Counted from the stretch's first letter, positions 33,268-42,257 are shown. The stretch: DNA of 64,000 nt from Nonomuraea thailandensis (GCF_024172165.1 NZ_JAMZEB010000002.1:10018501-10082500); one strand, 5' to 3'. The notes: generated by a model from the sequence alone, not told the origin. Translations and numbers: made by a program.

Positions 33268-33454
33268 ATGGGCAGGCTAGCGGCGCGAGCGCTTCCGGTC
33301 ACGTTGTCACGCCGATAGGGGAACCACAGGTTTTTGTCCTCCGTTTGGGCTCCATGAAAACGGAGAGTACGCGAAGCTTGACAGCGTGACACGGGAACCG
33401 CCACCGCTTCGTGGAGAAGGAGGGGCTGGGGCACGACCGACGGGCCCCGCATCG

Positions 33455-33850
33455 ATGAACGCCGAAAAACCCGAAGACGCTCAGCGCCAGGGCCTCCGAG
33501 AACGCCTGGAGACCATCCAAATCAGCACAGAGAAGGCGACGTCATGGCATGACCAAGCGGGGCGCCTGCGCGGCCTGGTGAACCACGAAGGCTACGTCCC
33601 CATCCGCACCCGGCTCGCGATCGAGGACCTGGAGTTCCTCGCCGGGGCGCGCACCGAGCTGCTCAGGTTCTCGGAGCTCGGGCTCAGGTTGCTCGATCTC
33701 CATCAGCCGCGCGACGCGGGGGGCATCACGAGTGACACCGCCCACCCGATACTGCGGTGCCGGAGCTGCATGTGGCGCTGGCCGTGCCCGACGTTCCGGG
33801 CGATGGCCGAGTCGTTCGGCGAGCCCCGGGACCTGCCGGAGAGCGCCTGA
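33455..33850 (+). CDS. Small cysteine-motif protein of unknown function
   Basis: A 131-residue soluble protein. A helical region is followed by a Cys-x2-Cys-x5-Cys motif near the end (ILRCRSCMWRWPCPTF) that could bind zinc or iron. Start is uncertain: ATG 33455 begins the conserved-looking helical part, while GTG 33386 would add 23 low-complexity residues. Neither has a good Shine-Dalgarno. No family recognised. Its 3' end lies 17 bp from the end of the convergent sensor kinase gene. Confidence 0.7.
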   Translation: MNAEKPEDAQRQGLRERLETIQISTEKATSWHDQAGRLRGLVNHEGYVPIRTRLAIEDLEFLAGARTELLRFSELGLRLLDLHQPRDAGGITSDTAHPILRCRSCMWRWPCPTFRAMAESFGEPRDLPESA

Positions 33851-33867
33851 GCGGGGGTGCGCGGACG

Positions 33868-34971
33868 TCAGCCGCCGACCAGGGGCAGCCGGATCTCGAA
33901 CCGGCACCCCGGCCCGTCGTTGACCACCTCGATCACCCCGTCGTGCGCCTCGACGATGCCCTGCGCGATGGCCAGCCCGAGCCCGGCCCCTCCGTCAGCG
34001 GTAGGGGTACGAGCCGCCTCCCCCCGGAAGGCCACCTCGAACACCCGCGGCAGGTCCTCCTCGGGTATCCCTCCGCAACAGTCCGTGACCGACAGACAGG
34101 CCATCCCGGCGGAGTCGACCTCGGCCCGCAGGATCACGCTCTGATCGGACGGCGTGTGCCTGATGGCGTTGACCACCAGGTTTCCCAGGGCCCTGCCGAG
34201 GGCTCCGGCGTCGGCCTCCACGGGCACGGCCGCCGACGCCTCGGCCGTGAGCACCACGCCCTTGGCCCTGGCCAGCGGCTCCGCGCCGGCGAGCGTGTCG
34301 GCGACCAGGTCCGCGAGCCCGATCCTGGCCCGTGACAGCCGCAGCGCCCCCGCGTGGATCCGCGACAGCTCGAACAGGTCGTCCACCATGGCCGACAGCC
34401 GCTCGACCTCCAGCTTGATCTGCCCGTGGTAGCGCGCGACCGTCTCCGGGTCGGACACCACGCCGTCCTCCAGCGCCTCGGCCATGGCTCGCATCCCGGC
34501 CAGCGGCGTGCGCAGGTCGTGGCTCACCCAGGCGACGAGCTCGCGCCTGGCGCCCTCCAGGGCCCGCTCCCGCGCGTACGCCTCCTCCAGGGTGTTCGCG
34601 ATCGTCCGCAGCTCGGCGGGCAGCCCCGGGGGCGCCGTGAACGGCGCGACCTTCACGGCCTCCACCAGCCGCCTGCTCTCCCCGACCACCCGCCTGGCCA
34701 GCACGAACGCCACGCCCAGCCCCACCAGCCCGCCGACGGCCACCACGCTCAGCACGAAGTCCTTCGTCGCCCCCTCGATGATCATCTTGTTGATGATCGC
34801 CACGACGCCGGCCAGCGTGGCCGTCACGGCGACCACCACGACCACGGCCAGCATGACCCCGATCGACCTGGTACGCAGCCGCCACATCAGCCAGATGCCG
34901 GACAGCGCGATCAGCAGCCCCAGCCCGGCCGTGACGGCCACGATCATGGGCAGGTCGCCCGGCCGGGGCAT
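33868..34971 (-). CDS. Sensor histidine kinase
   Basis: A 367-residue kinase with three or four N-terminal membrane segments (residues 9-92), a short linker, H-box ELVAWVSHDLRTPLAGM (His151), and an HATPase domain: N-box LGNLVVNAIRHTPS, G1 DCCGGIP, F- and G2-boxes GGAGLGLAIAQGI. The G1 DxCGG is slightly altered. It phosphorylates the response regulator encoded immediately upstream; the regulator stop and this ATG share one base (TGATG). With little extracellular domain it probably senses membrane or cytoplasmic signals. Confidence 0.94.
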   Translation of the reverse strand: MPRPGDLPMIVAVTAGLGLLIALSGIWLMWRLRTRSIGVMLAVVVVVAVTATLAGVVAIINKMIIEGATKDFVLSVVAVGGLVGLGVAFVLARRVVGESRRLVEAVKVAPFTAPPGLPAELRTIANTLEEAYARERALEGARRELVAWVSHDLRTPLAGMRAMAEALEDGVVSDPETVARYHGQIKLEVERLSAMVDDLFELSRIHAGALRLSRARIGLADLVADTLAGAEPLARAKGVVLTAEASAAVPVEADAGALGRALGNLVVNAIRHTPSDQSVILRAEVDSAGMACLSVTDCCGGIPEEDLPRVFEVAFRGEAARTPTADGGAGLGLAIAQGIVEAHDGVIEVVNDGPGCRFEIRLPLVGG

Positions 34972-35666
34972 CAGGCGTCGTCCATGGGCTCGTACCGGTA
35001 GCCGACCCCCCACACCGTGACGATCCTGCGCGGCTCGGTCGGATCGGGCTCGATCTTCTCCCGCAGCCGCCGCACGTGCACGGTCACGGTCGAGGAGTCG
35101 CCGAACGACCACCCCCACACCTGGTTGAGCAGCGCCGACCGGCTGAACGCCTGCCGCGGGTTGCGCATGAGGTGGGCCAGCAGGTCGAACTCGCGGGCCG
35201 TCAGCAGCACCTCCTCGCCGCGCAGCCGCACCTCGTGGGCGCCCACGTCCACCACCAGGTCCCCGTCGCGCAGCACGCCGGTGCCCCCGGTGACCGAGGC
35301 CCCGCGCGCCCGCCGCAGCACCGACTGCACGCGCAGCGCCAGCTCGCGCGGGCTGAACGGCTTGGTCACGTAGTCGTCGGCCCCGGTCTCCAGCCCGACC
35401 ACGCGGTCGATCTCCTCGCCGAGCGCGGTCAGCATGATCACCGGGACCGGCCAGCGCTCCCTGAGCTTCCTGCACACCTGGAGCCCGTCGAGCTTGGGCA
35501 GCATCAGGTCGAGCACCATGAGGTCGGGCGGCCGGGCCAGCGCCCTGCGCAGCGCCTCGGCCCCGTCGCCGACGCACTCGACCTCGTGCCCGTCACGCTC
35601 CAGATAGCGCGCCACGACCTCGGACACGGTCGGATCGTCGTCGACCACCAGGATGCGCGTGTTCAC
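34971..35666 (-). CDS. OmpR/PhoB-type response regulator
   Basis: A 231-residue regulator. Receiver residues are Asp10/Asp11, phospho-acceptor Asp53 (LMVLDLMLPKLDG), Thr80 and Lys102 (YVTKPFSP). The C-terminal winged helix (about 130-225) shows LLTAREFDLLAHLMRNPRQAFSR and STVTVHVRRLREKIEPDP. It is the first gene of the two-component operon. No target can be named. Confidence 0.96.
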   Translation of the reverse strand: MNTRILVVDDDPTVSEVVARYLERDGHEVECVGDGAEALRRALARPPDLMVLDLMLPKLDGLQVCRKLRERWPVPVIMLTALGEEIDRVVGLETGADDYVTKPFSPRELALRVQSVLRRARGASVTGGTGVLRDGDLVVDVGAHEVRLRGEEVLLTAREFDLLAHLMRNPRQAFSRSALLNQVWGWSFGDSSTVTVHVRRLREKIEPDPTEPRRIVTVWGVGYRYEPMDDA

Positions 35667-35760
35667 CCCTTCACGGTACGGCCGGGCCGTGGGGAAGTGA
35701 TGTACGCGTCATCGCTTCGTAAGGCTCGCGGATCATGCCCCGAGGACGTACGGTGGCTCC

Positions 35761-35934
35761 ATGGGTAGAGTCGTGATGCTCGTCATAGGGACCTTGCTGG
35801 GTCTCTTCGTGCTGTTCAATTTCCTGCTGCCGATGCTGGCAGGCCTGATCAAGCTCGCTCTGATCGTCGGCGTCATCGCGGTCCTCGTCTTCGTGGCGGT
35901 CGCCGTGGTGGGCAAGTCGTCGCGGTCCCACTGA
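35761..35934 (+). CDS. Small membrane protein (57 aa)
   Basis: A 57-residue frame from ATG 35761 to TGA 35932-35934, below the length normally listed for ORFs. It encodes two adjacent membrane helices (MLVIGTLLGLFVLFNFLLP and LIKLALIVGVIAVLVFVAVA) with a short Arg/Lys/His tail. Codon use is normal for the genome and the next gene starts 6 bp later, so it looks like the first gene of a small-membrane-protein / YidC operon. Confidence 0.65.
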   Translation: MGRVVMLVIGTLLGLFVLFNFLLPMLAGLIKLALIVGVIAVLVFVAVAVVGKSSRSH

Positions 35935-35940
35935 CCCTCG

Positions 35941-36138
35941 ATGCAACTCCTGTTCGACCCGTGGCTGGTCGGGATCACCATGGTGGCGATCCTGCTGCTG
36001 GCCACCTGGGCGGCCACGCTGCTGCCCGCCCTCAGCGGGGAGCCGCCGAGCTTCCCGCTGTCCTACGCGCGCCGCACGGCCTTCCAGCGGCAGCGTGATC
36101 CCGACGCGGCCGGCCGGTCGCGTCCACGAGCGCCTTAG
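35941..36138 (+). CDS. Small membrane protein upstream of YidC (DUF6412-like)
   Basis: A 65-residue protein with one N-terminal membrane segment (WLVGITMVAILLLATWAATLLP) and a basic cytoplasmic tail ending in RSRPRAP. Small single-TM proteins of this kind lie immediately upstream of yidC paralogues in actinomycetes. It probably assists membrane insertion. The next gene, after a hairpin, is yidC. Confidence 0.75.
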   Translation: MQLLFDPWLVGITMVAILLLATWAATLLPALSGEPPSFPLSYARRTAFQRQRDPDAAGRSRPRAP

Positions 36139-36142
36139 GCGT

Positions 36143-36177
36143 GCCCCGCTTCCACGTCACGTCACGTCAAGCGGGGC
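36143..36177 (+). terminator. Strong hairpin between the small membrane protein and YidC
   Basis: GCCCCGCTT (36143-36151) pairs perfectly with AAGCGGGGC (36169-36177) across a 17-nt loop containing CACGT repeats. There is no U-tract. It may partially terminate or stabilise the upstream message rather than end transcription. Confidence 0.5.
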
Positions 36178-36228
36178 TCTCTCGACAACGAGCGAGCCCG
36201 GACATCCCCCTTCGAGGAAACAGGGCTC

Positions 36229-36876
36229 ATGATCGATTCTCTTGTCACGTTCGTCATCAGCATGTCCGGCGGCAGCGCCGCGCTCGGGATCGTGCTGTTC
36301 ACGCTGGCCGTACGGCTCCTGCTGCTGCCGCTCAACGTCCGCCAGACCCGTACCGTGAAGATCCGCGAGAAGCTCGCGCCCAAGCTGCGTGAGCTGCAGA
36401 AACGCCACGGGCGCAACCCCGAGCGGCTGTCGAGGGAGCTGAGCGCGCTCTACGCCAAGGAGGGCACCTCGCCGTTCGCCGGGTTCCTCCCGATGCTGGC
36501 GCAGTTGCCGTTCATGTGGCTGATGTACAGCGTCGCCACGCATCCGACCGCGCTCGTGGGGCACCAGCTTTTCGGGGCTCCGCTGGGTCAGCAGGTCGCC
36601 GGGGTGATCGCTAATTACGGTCTGGTCAGCGGGCCATTTTTGGTCTTCGTATTGGTCGTCGCGCTGGTCGCAGCGGTGGCATGGCTGTCCGCCAGGCAAA
36701 TGAGGATCGCCGAGGAGCAGCCGGAGCTGATGAAGAAGATCATGCGGCTGCTGCCGTACGGCTCGGTGCTGGCCGCGCTCTTCCTGCCGCTGGCCGCGGG
36801 GCTCTACCTGCTCGTCTCGTCGGCGTGGGCCGTCACCGAGCGAGCAGTGCTCAACAGGCGGCTGCAGCTTGCCTAA
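36229..36876 (+). CDS. YidC/Oxa1 family membrane protein insertase
   Basis: A 215-residue short YidC of the Gram-positive type: five predicted membrane segments, the cytoplasmic hairpin ELQKRHGRNPERLSRELSALYAKEGTSPFAGFLPMLAQLPF, and a TM with Phe/Met-rich residues. It lacks the large periplasmic domain of Gram-negative YidC and is shorter than the main actinobacterial YidC, so it is probably the second paralogue. The positively charged groove residue (Arg in LAVRLLLLPLN) is present. Its stop overlaps the convergent anti-sigma gene by 4 bp. Confidence 0.92.
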   Translation: MIDSLVTFVISMSGGSAALGIVLFTLAVRLLLLPLNVRQTRTVKIREKLAPKLRELQKRHGRNPERLSRELSALYAKEGTSPFAGFLPMLAQLPFMWLMYSVATHPTALVGHQLFGAPLGQQVAGVIANYGLVSGPFLVFVLVVALVAAVAWLSARQMRIAEEQPELMKKIMRLLPYGSVLAALFLPLAAGLYLLVSSAWAVTERAVLNRRLQLA

Positions 36877-37310
36877 CTGACCTCTCGCAGGGCCGCCACC
36901 TGCCCGTTCATCGACTGGCTCGGAGCGGGCAGGATGGCCCAGACGGTTGTCGTGTCACCGTCGTGCCTGACCCCCCAGCTCTCCGCCACGTACTCCACGA
37001 TGCCCAGCCCCCGGCCCCCGAGCGAGGACAGGGTCGGGCGGCCCGCCCGCGGCTCGGTGGCCGCTCCCCCGTCGCTCACCGCCACTTCGATGTGATCGTC
37101 GCTGCGCAGCCAGGCGACCCTGACCATTCCCGACGGCAGCGGATGCGCGTGCCGCAGCGCGTTGCTCAGCAACTCGCTCACCACCAGCACGGCATCGTCG
37201 ATCGCGGCGGCAAAGACCCCACTGTCCTGCAGGTCAGTGCTCAGACGCTGGCGGGCGACGGCAACGCTGGACGGCGCGTACGGCAGCAGCACCACGCTTG
37301 ACACACCCAC
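36873..37310 (-). CDS. RsbW-like anti-sigma factor serine kinase
   Basis: A 145-residue protein with an HATPase_c domain: N-box VVSELLSNALRHAHP, G1 VSDGG, G2 GGRGLGIVEYVA. Such single-domain kinases of mycelial actinomycetes bind a sigma factor and phosphorylate STAS antagonists. Two STAS proteins lie elsewhere in the window. The long regulatory N-terminal extension of some paralogues is absent. Confidence 0.9.
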   Translation of the reverse strand: MGVSSVVLLPYAPSSVAVARQRLSTDLQDSGVFAAAIDDAVLVVSELLSNALRHAHPLPSGMVRVAWLRSDDHIEVAVSDGGAATEPRAGRPTLSSLGGRGLGIVEYVAESWGVRHDGDTTTVWAILPAPSQSMNGQVAALREVS

Positions 37311-37446
37311 CTCCCCGTTACCTGTGCCCCCCGCGGGAACACTCCCCGGTACGACCGAAATGCCCCGTTACTCGATCCCAGAAACCGCATCTCGATCACA
37401 GCTTGTACACATTGGACGATAGATCAGCTCAACCGTGACCACCTCG

Positions 37447-39330
37447 TTACCGCATCGGTGTGTCGGATCGGATAGGGGCAGCACACCTGAGTACGAGTCG
37501 CATTCTGGTGCCCCCTTCCGGCCTTGGATGCGCGCTCACATCTCCCCCCTGTGCCCTGGCGAGGCTGCGGACGATGTAGAGACCGAGCCCTACTCCACCA
37601 AACCGTCTCCGGTCGCCGCTGTCCACCTGGACGAAGCGCTCAAAGATCCGCTCCCGGTCAGGCGGGGCGATACCGACCCCCTCATCATCGACCACCACGA
37701 CCACGTTGTCGTCCTCGGGCCAGGCCCCGACACTGATCAGCCCGCCCCTGGGCGAGTACTTGAACGCGTTCTCCAGGAGCTGGCCGAGGATGATGTCGGT
37801 GGCCAGGGCGTCGCCCAGCACGTACGGCAGCCCTTCTGAAAGGTCCACCTCCACCCGGTGCTTGTCCGACAGCGAGGGCAGCCCCAGAGTGGCCCCGTCG
37901 ATCCGCTCGGCCAGGTCGAACTCCTCGATCCGCACCTTCAGCTCGTCGGCCCCCGCCCTGGCCCCCAGCAGCAGGTGGTCCATCAGCTCGCCCAGCGACC
38001 TGGCCCGCTCGGCGATCGTGTGCACCGCGGAGCGGCGCTCGGGATCGTTCATCTTGTCCCAGCGCGAGTCGAGCGTGCTGGCGAACCCCCGCACGATCGT
38101 GATCGGCGTGCGCAGCTCGTGGCTGGTCGTGGCCAGGAACAGGTCCTTGGCCTCCTCCAGCTCCTTGGCCGCGGTCACGTCGCGGAAGTCCACGACGACC
38201 TCGCCGGTCTCCACGATCTGCGCGCTGACCACGTCCAGCCACCGCCCGTTGTCGAGCTGGAAGGTGCCCGTCTCGCCCGGCCCCGGCACCGGGAACGGCG
38301 GCGGCCCGCCGATGACGCAGTCGCCCGGCAGCGCGGTCAGCTCGGCCGCGGCCGGGTTCCAGCGCACGACCCGGCCGGCGTGGTCGAGCACGGCGATGCC
38401 GTCGGCGCTGGCGTCGAACACCGCCCGCTCGTGCGCACGCTGCCGCACCGCCTCCTGGTAGGCCACCGCGTTGCCGACCGCGATGCCCGCGTGCCCGGCC
38501 AGCAGCTCCAGCAGCTCCAGCTCGACGTGCCCGGGCGTGCTGTTGGCGAACAGCGCGTAGAGCGCGCCGTACGGCCGCCCGCCCACGGCCGCCAGCCCCA
38601 GCGCGATCGTGTGCAGCCCGCCCAGCCGGGCCCACACCAGGTCGTCCAGCCCGTGCGACTCCAGCAGCACGGTCCTGCCCGTTCGTAAAAGTTTGTCCAC
38701 CAGGCTCGTCCGCAGCTCGGTGGTGGTGCCCCTGATCGAGGCGGGCAACTGGTACGTGCTGACCAGGCGCAGCCGTTCCCCCTCGATCAGCACGAACCCG
38801 CCCGCGTCCGCGCCGGTGAGCTCGGTGAGGCTGGCCGAGATCCGGTCCAGCACGGCCGACAGCTCCAGCTCGGAGTTGATGTCGCCGACCACGTCGGTGA
38901 GCCGGCGCACGAGCCTGGCCCGGCGCGCCACCCGTTCCCTGGCCACGTGGTCGGCCAGCGCCGGGTGGTAGACGCACACGTAGCCGCCCACGGCGCTGCC
39001 CAGGCGCAGCGCGCTGATGTCCACCCGCAGGTCGAGCAGGGTGCCGTTGCTGTGCAGGCGTCTGGTGCGCAGCGACACCGGCTCGCCGGTGCGCACCCGC
39101 TCCAGGGCGGCGGTGTGCTCGGTGGTCAGCTCGTCCGGCACGATGGGCGCCCTGCGCCCGATCACCTCCTCCGCGCTCCACCCGAACACCCGTTCCGCCG
39201 CGGCGTTCCACACCAGCACGCTCTGGTCCCGGTCGAGCGCCACGACGGCGTTGGGCGAGCTGGCGAGCGCCGCGCGAGCGATCTCATCGTCACTACCGGC
39301 CCATTCGTCCCCCACTACTCCATAGTGCAC
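37447..39330 (-). CDS. Cytoplasmic PAS-GAF-PAS sensor histidine kinase
   Basis: A 627-residue soluble kinase starting at GTG 39330 (a longer frame to 39456 would read through the divergent gene's promoter). Domains: PAS at about 22-128 (VVALDRDQSVLVWNAAAERVFGW), GAF at 158-293, a second PAS at 303-388, H-box at His404 (TTSHELRTPITIVRGF), and HATPase at 478-618 with LLENAFKYSP and GGVGLGLYIVRSL. The absence of membrane helices suggests it senses a cytoplasmic or diffusible signal such as redox or a small molecule. No response regulator is adjacent. Confidence 0.93.
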   Translation of the reverse strand: MHYGVVGDEWAGSDDEIARAALASSPNAVVALDRDQSVLVWNAAAERVFGWSAEEVIGRRAPIVPDELTTEHTAALERVRTGEPVSLRTRRLHSNGTLLDLRVDISALRLGSAVGGYVCVYHPALADHVARERVARRARLVRRLTDVVGDINSELELSAVLDRISASLTELTGADAGGFVLIEGERLRLVSTYQLPASIRGTTTELRTSLVDKLLRTGRTVLLESHGLDDLVWARLGGLHTIALGLAAVGGRPYGALYALFANSTPGHVELELLELLAGHAGIAVGNAVAYQEAVRQRAHERAVFDASADGIAVLDHAGRVVRWNPAAAELTALPGDCVIGGPPPFPVPGPGETGTFQLDNGRWLDVVSAQIVETGEVVVDFRDVTAAKELEEAKDLFLATTSHELRTPITIVRGFASTLDSRWDKMNDPERRSAVHTIAERARSLGELMDHLLLGARAGADELKVRIEEFDLAERIDGATLGLPSLSDKHRVEVDLSEGLPYVLGDALATDIILGQLLENAFKYSPRGGLISVGAWPEDDNVVVVVDDEGVGIAPPDRERIFERFVQVDSGDRRRFGGVGLGLYIVRSLARAQGGDVSAHPRPEGGTRMRLVLRCAAPIRSDTPMR

Positions 39331-39409
39331 GCGGTGCGGTGGGTGCGTCGGGAGATCCGTCCGATACGCTGCGGTCACGGTGATTCCCGGCGGTGGGAGG
39401 GTGCGAGGC

Positions 39410-39988
39410 ATGTCGAGCAACGATCTCGATGCCCTGTTGCGGGTGACCTCCAGCACCTATCGGGGCGAGACCCCGCCCGACATCGCCTTCGGCACCTACG
39501 ACGGCGCCGTGGGCCGGCTGGTGCTGGCCGTGACGGGCAAGGGCATCGCGGCGTGCAGCTTCGAGGCGGAGAACGACGTGTTCGAGCTGGTCACCAGGCA
39601 TGTGGGCAGCTTCATCGGCCCCGACGCCAGGCGGCTCGACCCGGTGCGCAGAGAGCTCGACGCGTACTTCTCCGGGCGGCTGCGCACGTTCACCACGCCG
39701 GTGGACCTGGCGCTGGCCACGCCGTTCGCGCGCACGGTGCTGCAGAAGACCATGGCCGTGCCCTACGGCACCACCACGACGCTGGAGCGCATCGGCGAGA
39801 GCATCGGCCGGCCGCGCGCGCTGCGGGCGATCGGCAACGCGCTGGCCTCCAACCCCGTCTGCGTGATCGTGCCCTGCCACCGGGCGGTGCGCGAGGACGG
39901 CGCGCTCGGCGACTACGCGGGCGGCCCGGCCGCCAAGCAGCACCTGCTCAACGTCGAGCGGAGGAATTCCGAAGCAGCAGGCCGATGA
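39410..39988 (+). CDS. Methylated-DNA--[protein]-cysteine S-methyltransferase
   Basis: A 192-residue O6-alkylguanine repair protein from ATG 39410, with GGGAGG 9 bases upstream. The active-site Cys156 is in CVIVPCHRAV, preceded by the helix-turn-helix region with PRALRAIGNALASNPV. It transfers alkyl groups from DNA to itself in a suicide reaction. The N-terminal domain is normal in length. It is divergent from the PAS-GAF kinase and its 3' end overlaps the cytosine-type permease gene by 41 bp tail to tail. Confidence 0.95.
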   Translation: MSSNDLDALLRVTSSTYRGETPPDIAFGTYDGAVGRLVLAVTGKGIAACSFEAENDVFELVTRHVGSFIGPDARRLDPVRRELDAYFSGRLRTFTTPVDLALATPFARTVLQKTMAVPYGTTTTLERIGESIGRPRALRAIGNALASNPVCVIVPCHRAVREDGALGDYAGGPAAKQHLLNVERRNSEAAGR

Positions 39989-41267
39989 GCAGCGTGACCA
40001 GGGCGGCCACCAAGGCGCCGCCCAGCGCGCCGTTCATCCACACCTGCCGGGTCAAGCCGATGGCCTCGCGCAGGCCCGCCCAGACCCCGTCCCACGCCGC
40101 GATGGTCGGCGTCGAGGTCGTCAGCCAGTAGGCCACGAAGCCCAGCGCCCACGGCACCAGCATGGACCAGCGCGAGGGCGCGTTCTCCTCGGTGTTCCAG
40201 CGGCGGGCGCCGCCCAGCAGGAAGTAGTCCACGGCCAGCACCGCGAACATCGGCACGAACACCGCCCCGATCACGGTCAGGAACGCGCCGTACGACGTCA
40301 CGTCCACGAGCAGGGCGATCACGACGGTGAGCACCCCGATGGCGACGGAGAAGGCGCGCCGGTCCACCCGCGGCATCAGGTTCTGCAGCGAGACCGTGGT
40401 GGAGTAGACGTTGGCGAAGGACTGGTCGGTCTCCCGCAGCACCAGGATGGCGAAGAACAGCGCGCCCAGCGGCACGGCCACGAACGTGCCGAACACCGCG
40501 TCCGCGTTGCCCGCGATGGCCACCGCGTACACGCCCAAGCCGAGGCACGCCACCTGGGCCAGCGTGTAACCGCCGACCACCCCGGCGAAGGCCGCGCCGG
40601 TGGAGCGCGAGTGCCGGGCGAAGTCGGCAGCCATCGGCACCCACGACACCGACAGTGCGATCACGTAGTCGACCGCGGCGGGGAAGGCGGTCCACGAGCC
40701 GCCCACCTGCGCCGGCGCCTGACGCAGGAAGAACCAGGTGAACCAGACCATCGCGATGATCACGCCGATGGTGACGTACCGGCGCAGCACCCGGATCGAC
40801 CCGAGCGGCCAGATCGTCAGCGCGGTGGTCAGCACCCCCGCCACGATCACCCACACCGCGTACGGCACCGCCGGGAAGATCGCCCCGGCCCCCGTGGCGA
40901 TCACCCACAGCTCGAACGCGCCCCAGCCGAGCATCTGCACGATGTTCAGCAGCGTCGGCACGTAGGAGATCCTCGCCCCGAACAGCCCCCGCAGCAGCAC
41001 CATCGCCGGCTGCCCCGTCTGTGTCCCCGGGATGGCCGACAGGCCGACCATGGCCGTGCCGATCAGGCTGCCGACCACGGTCGCCACGAGCGCCGCGGCG
41101 AGGCTGAGCGGGGCGTTGCCGAGCGGGTTGACCAGGAACATCGCCCCGGAGAAGCCGAGGAGGCTGACGCCGAGGTTCGCCCAGAGCGCGCCCTGGTCGA
41201 GCACGCCGAGCGTCTTCGGCGGCCGGCCCTCGAGTGTCAGCGGAACTTCGTCGGCGACATGCGTCAT
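39948..41267 (-). CDS. cytX: NCS1-family permease under TPP riboswitch, CytX-like
   Basis: A 439-residue NCS1 (cytosine/purines/thiamine) permease with about 12 membrane segments, starting at ATG 41267. Family features include LGWGAFELWVIATGAG and the conserved LVNPLGNAPLSLAAAL of TM1-2. A TPP riboswitch covers the leader, which marks it as CytX, the presumed importer of hydroxymethylpyrimidine or a related thiamine precursor. The Shine-Dalgarno (GGGAG, 6 nt before ATG) lies in the riboswitch's closing helix, so ligand binding would block translation. A TenA homologue, which salvages aminopyrimidines, is 3.3 kb away. Confidence 0.94.
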   Translation of the reverse strand: MTHVADEVPLTLEGRPPKTLGVLDQGALWANLGVSLLGFSGAMFLVNPLGNAPLSLAAALVATVVGSLIGTAMVGLSAIPGTQTGQPAMVLLRGLFGARISYVPTLLNIVQMLGWGAFELWVIATGAGAIFPAVPYAVWVIVAGVLTTALTIWPLGSIRVLRRYVTIGVIIAMVWFTWFFLRQAPAQVGGSWTAFPAAVDYVIALSVSWVPMAADFARHSRSTGAAFAGVVGGYTLAQVACLGLGVYAVAIAGNADAVFGTFVAVPLGALFFAILVLRETDQSFANVYSTTVSLQNLMPRVDRRAFSVAIGVLTVVIALLVDVTSYGAFLTVIGAVFVPMFAVLAVDYFLLGGARRWNTEENAPSRWSMLVPWALGFVAYWLTTSTPTIAAWDGVWAGLREAIGLTRQVWMNGALGGALVAALVTLLIGLLLRNSSARR

Positions 41268-41271
41268 CGCA

Positions 41272-41360
41272 CACTCCCTACGCCGGCATTACCCGGACAG
41301 GTTCAGGCGGTCGGCAGCGGATCAGTAGCTGCCCTCTCAGCCCGGCACCCCGAGCTCCCG
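41272..41360 (-). promoter_or_regulatory. TPP (Thi-box) riboswitch
   Basis: On the minus strand the conserved Thi-box pieces appear in order: GGGGTGCC (P2), GGGCTGAGAGG (P3 region), GCCGACCGCCTGAACCTG and CCGGGTAATGCCGGCGTAGGGA. These match the THI element consensus, including CTGAGA and the TGAACCTG...GGGTAATGCC...GTAGGGA core. The closing stem includes the Shine-Dalgarno of the cytX gene, so this is a translational off-switch on binding thiamine pyrophosphate. Confidence 0.96.
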
Positions 41361-41425
41361 CGACGATCTGTAGTTGGCGCCCTCATCATGCCTCAATGGC
41401 GGCGAAACCGCCATAGTGGGCGAGT

Positions 41426-41749
41426 TCAGGCGACGTACGGCTGCTGCCCCGTCTCGCTGACCATCGGCTTGCTCGCGGACTCCCACGCCTGCATGCCGCC
41501 CCCCACGTTCACCGCGTCGCGCCCGAGCTGGTTGAGCCAGGCCGTCACGTTCATGGAGCGGCCGCCCACCCGGCAGACGACGTAGACGGTGCGGTCGGCG
41601 GGCACCTCGTCGACCCGGCCCTGGATCTGGGTCATCGGGATGTGCACGGCCTCCGGCGCGTGGCCGGCGAGCCATTCGTCCTGCTCGCGGACGTCGAGCA
41701 GGTAAGCGTCCGCGGGGACGGCGGTGGCCTCGATCTCAGGAACGGTCAT
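41426..41749 (-). CDS. Single-domain rhodanese-like sulfurtransferase
   Basis: A 107-residue rhodanese-homology domain from ATG 41749. The active site is VVCRVGGRSMNVT, with Cys about residue 66 in the six-residue loop CRVGGRS. Such proteins move sulfane sulfur to cyanide or thiols. It overlaps the HxlR gene (ATGA), so it is the second gene of that operon. The common pairing of HxlR-family sensors with redox-active enzymes suggests a thiol or electrophile response. Confidence 0.92.
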   Translation of the reverse strand: MTVPEIEATAVPADAYLLDVREQDEWLAGHAPEAVHIPMTQIQGRVDEVPADRTVYVVCRVGGRSMNVTAWLNQLGRDAVNVGGGMQAWESASKPMVSETGQQPYVA

Positions 41750-42180
41750 GACTCCATCATCTCGCGCCTGGCGTCGTAGGAGGCACGCGCCGCGATGATC
41801 TCCTCCTGGTGCTGCTCGGTCCAGGTCACCAGGGACTTGATGGTCTGGTGCAGCGTGCGGCCGAGCGGCGTCAGCGCGTAGTCCACGCGGGGCGGCACGA
41901 CCGGGTGGACCGTCCGGCTGACGAGGCCGTCGCGTTCGAGCTGGCGCAGGGTGACGCTGAGCATGCGCTGGCTGATGCCGTCGATCTCGCGGCGGAGCTG
42001 GGTGAAGCGCAGGCTCTGGCAGTCGAGCAGCGCGATCACCAGCAGCGACCACTTGTCGGCGATGCGGTCGAGGATCTGCCGGACCTCGCAGTCCTCCCGC
42101 ACGTCCCACTGGCGCGCGTCGTAGTCGTCGTCCACGGTGCCTTCGCAGTAACCGAGTGATCGAGAAGTGCCTTCTTCCAC
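41746..42180 (-). CDS. HxlR family transcriptional regulator
   Basis: A winged-helix regulator of 144 residues if ATG 42180 is used; GTG 42135 would give 129 residues. The HxlR core is VRQILDRIADKWSLLVIALLDCQSLRFTQLRREIDGISQRMLSVTLRQLERDGLVSRTVHP, covering the recognition helix and wing. One conserved Cys (DCEVRQ) is placed as in redox-sensing HxlR proteins. It is divergent from an MFS exporter and co-transcribed with a rhodanese. Confidence 0.92.
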   Translation of the reverse strand: MEEGTSRSLGYCEGTVDDDYDARQWDVREDCEVRQILDRIADKWSLLVIALLDCQSLRFTQLRREIDGISQRMLSVTLRQLERDGLVSRTVHPVVPPRVDYALTPLGRTLHQTIKSLVTWTEQHQEEIIAARASYDARREMMES

Positions 42181-42209
42181 AACAAACCATGTTGGCGCAT
42201 GATTTGGGG

Positions 42210-42247
42210 CGGTTACAAGAGAGAACCGACCTTCCTAGAAGTAACCG
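42210..42247. promoter_or_regulatory. Inverted repeat in the HxlR-MFS divergent promoter
   Basis: CGGTTAC (42210-42216) and GTAACCG (42241-42247) form a perfect inverted repeat with a 24-bp spacer, just before the GTG of the exporter gene. Placement between the two divergent genes fits a regulator operator. Confidence 0.5.
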
Positions 42248-42257
42248 GGGGTTTGTT

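Noticed and set aside
33378..33383. TTGACA -35-like box before the small cysteine-motif gene
   Set aside because: No -10 at 16-18 bp; left out.
37447..39456. Longer start (ATG 39456) for the PAS-GAF kinase
   Set aside because: It would read through the divergent gene's start and adds 42 residues without family similarity; GTG 39330 is preferred.
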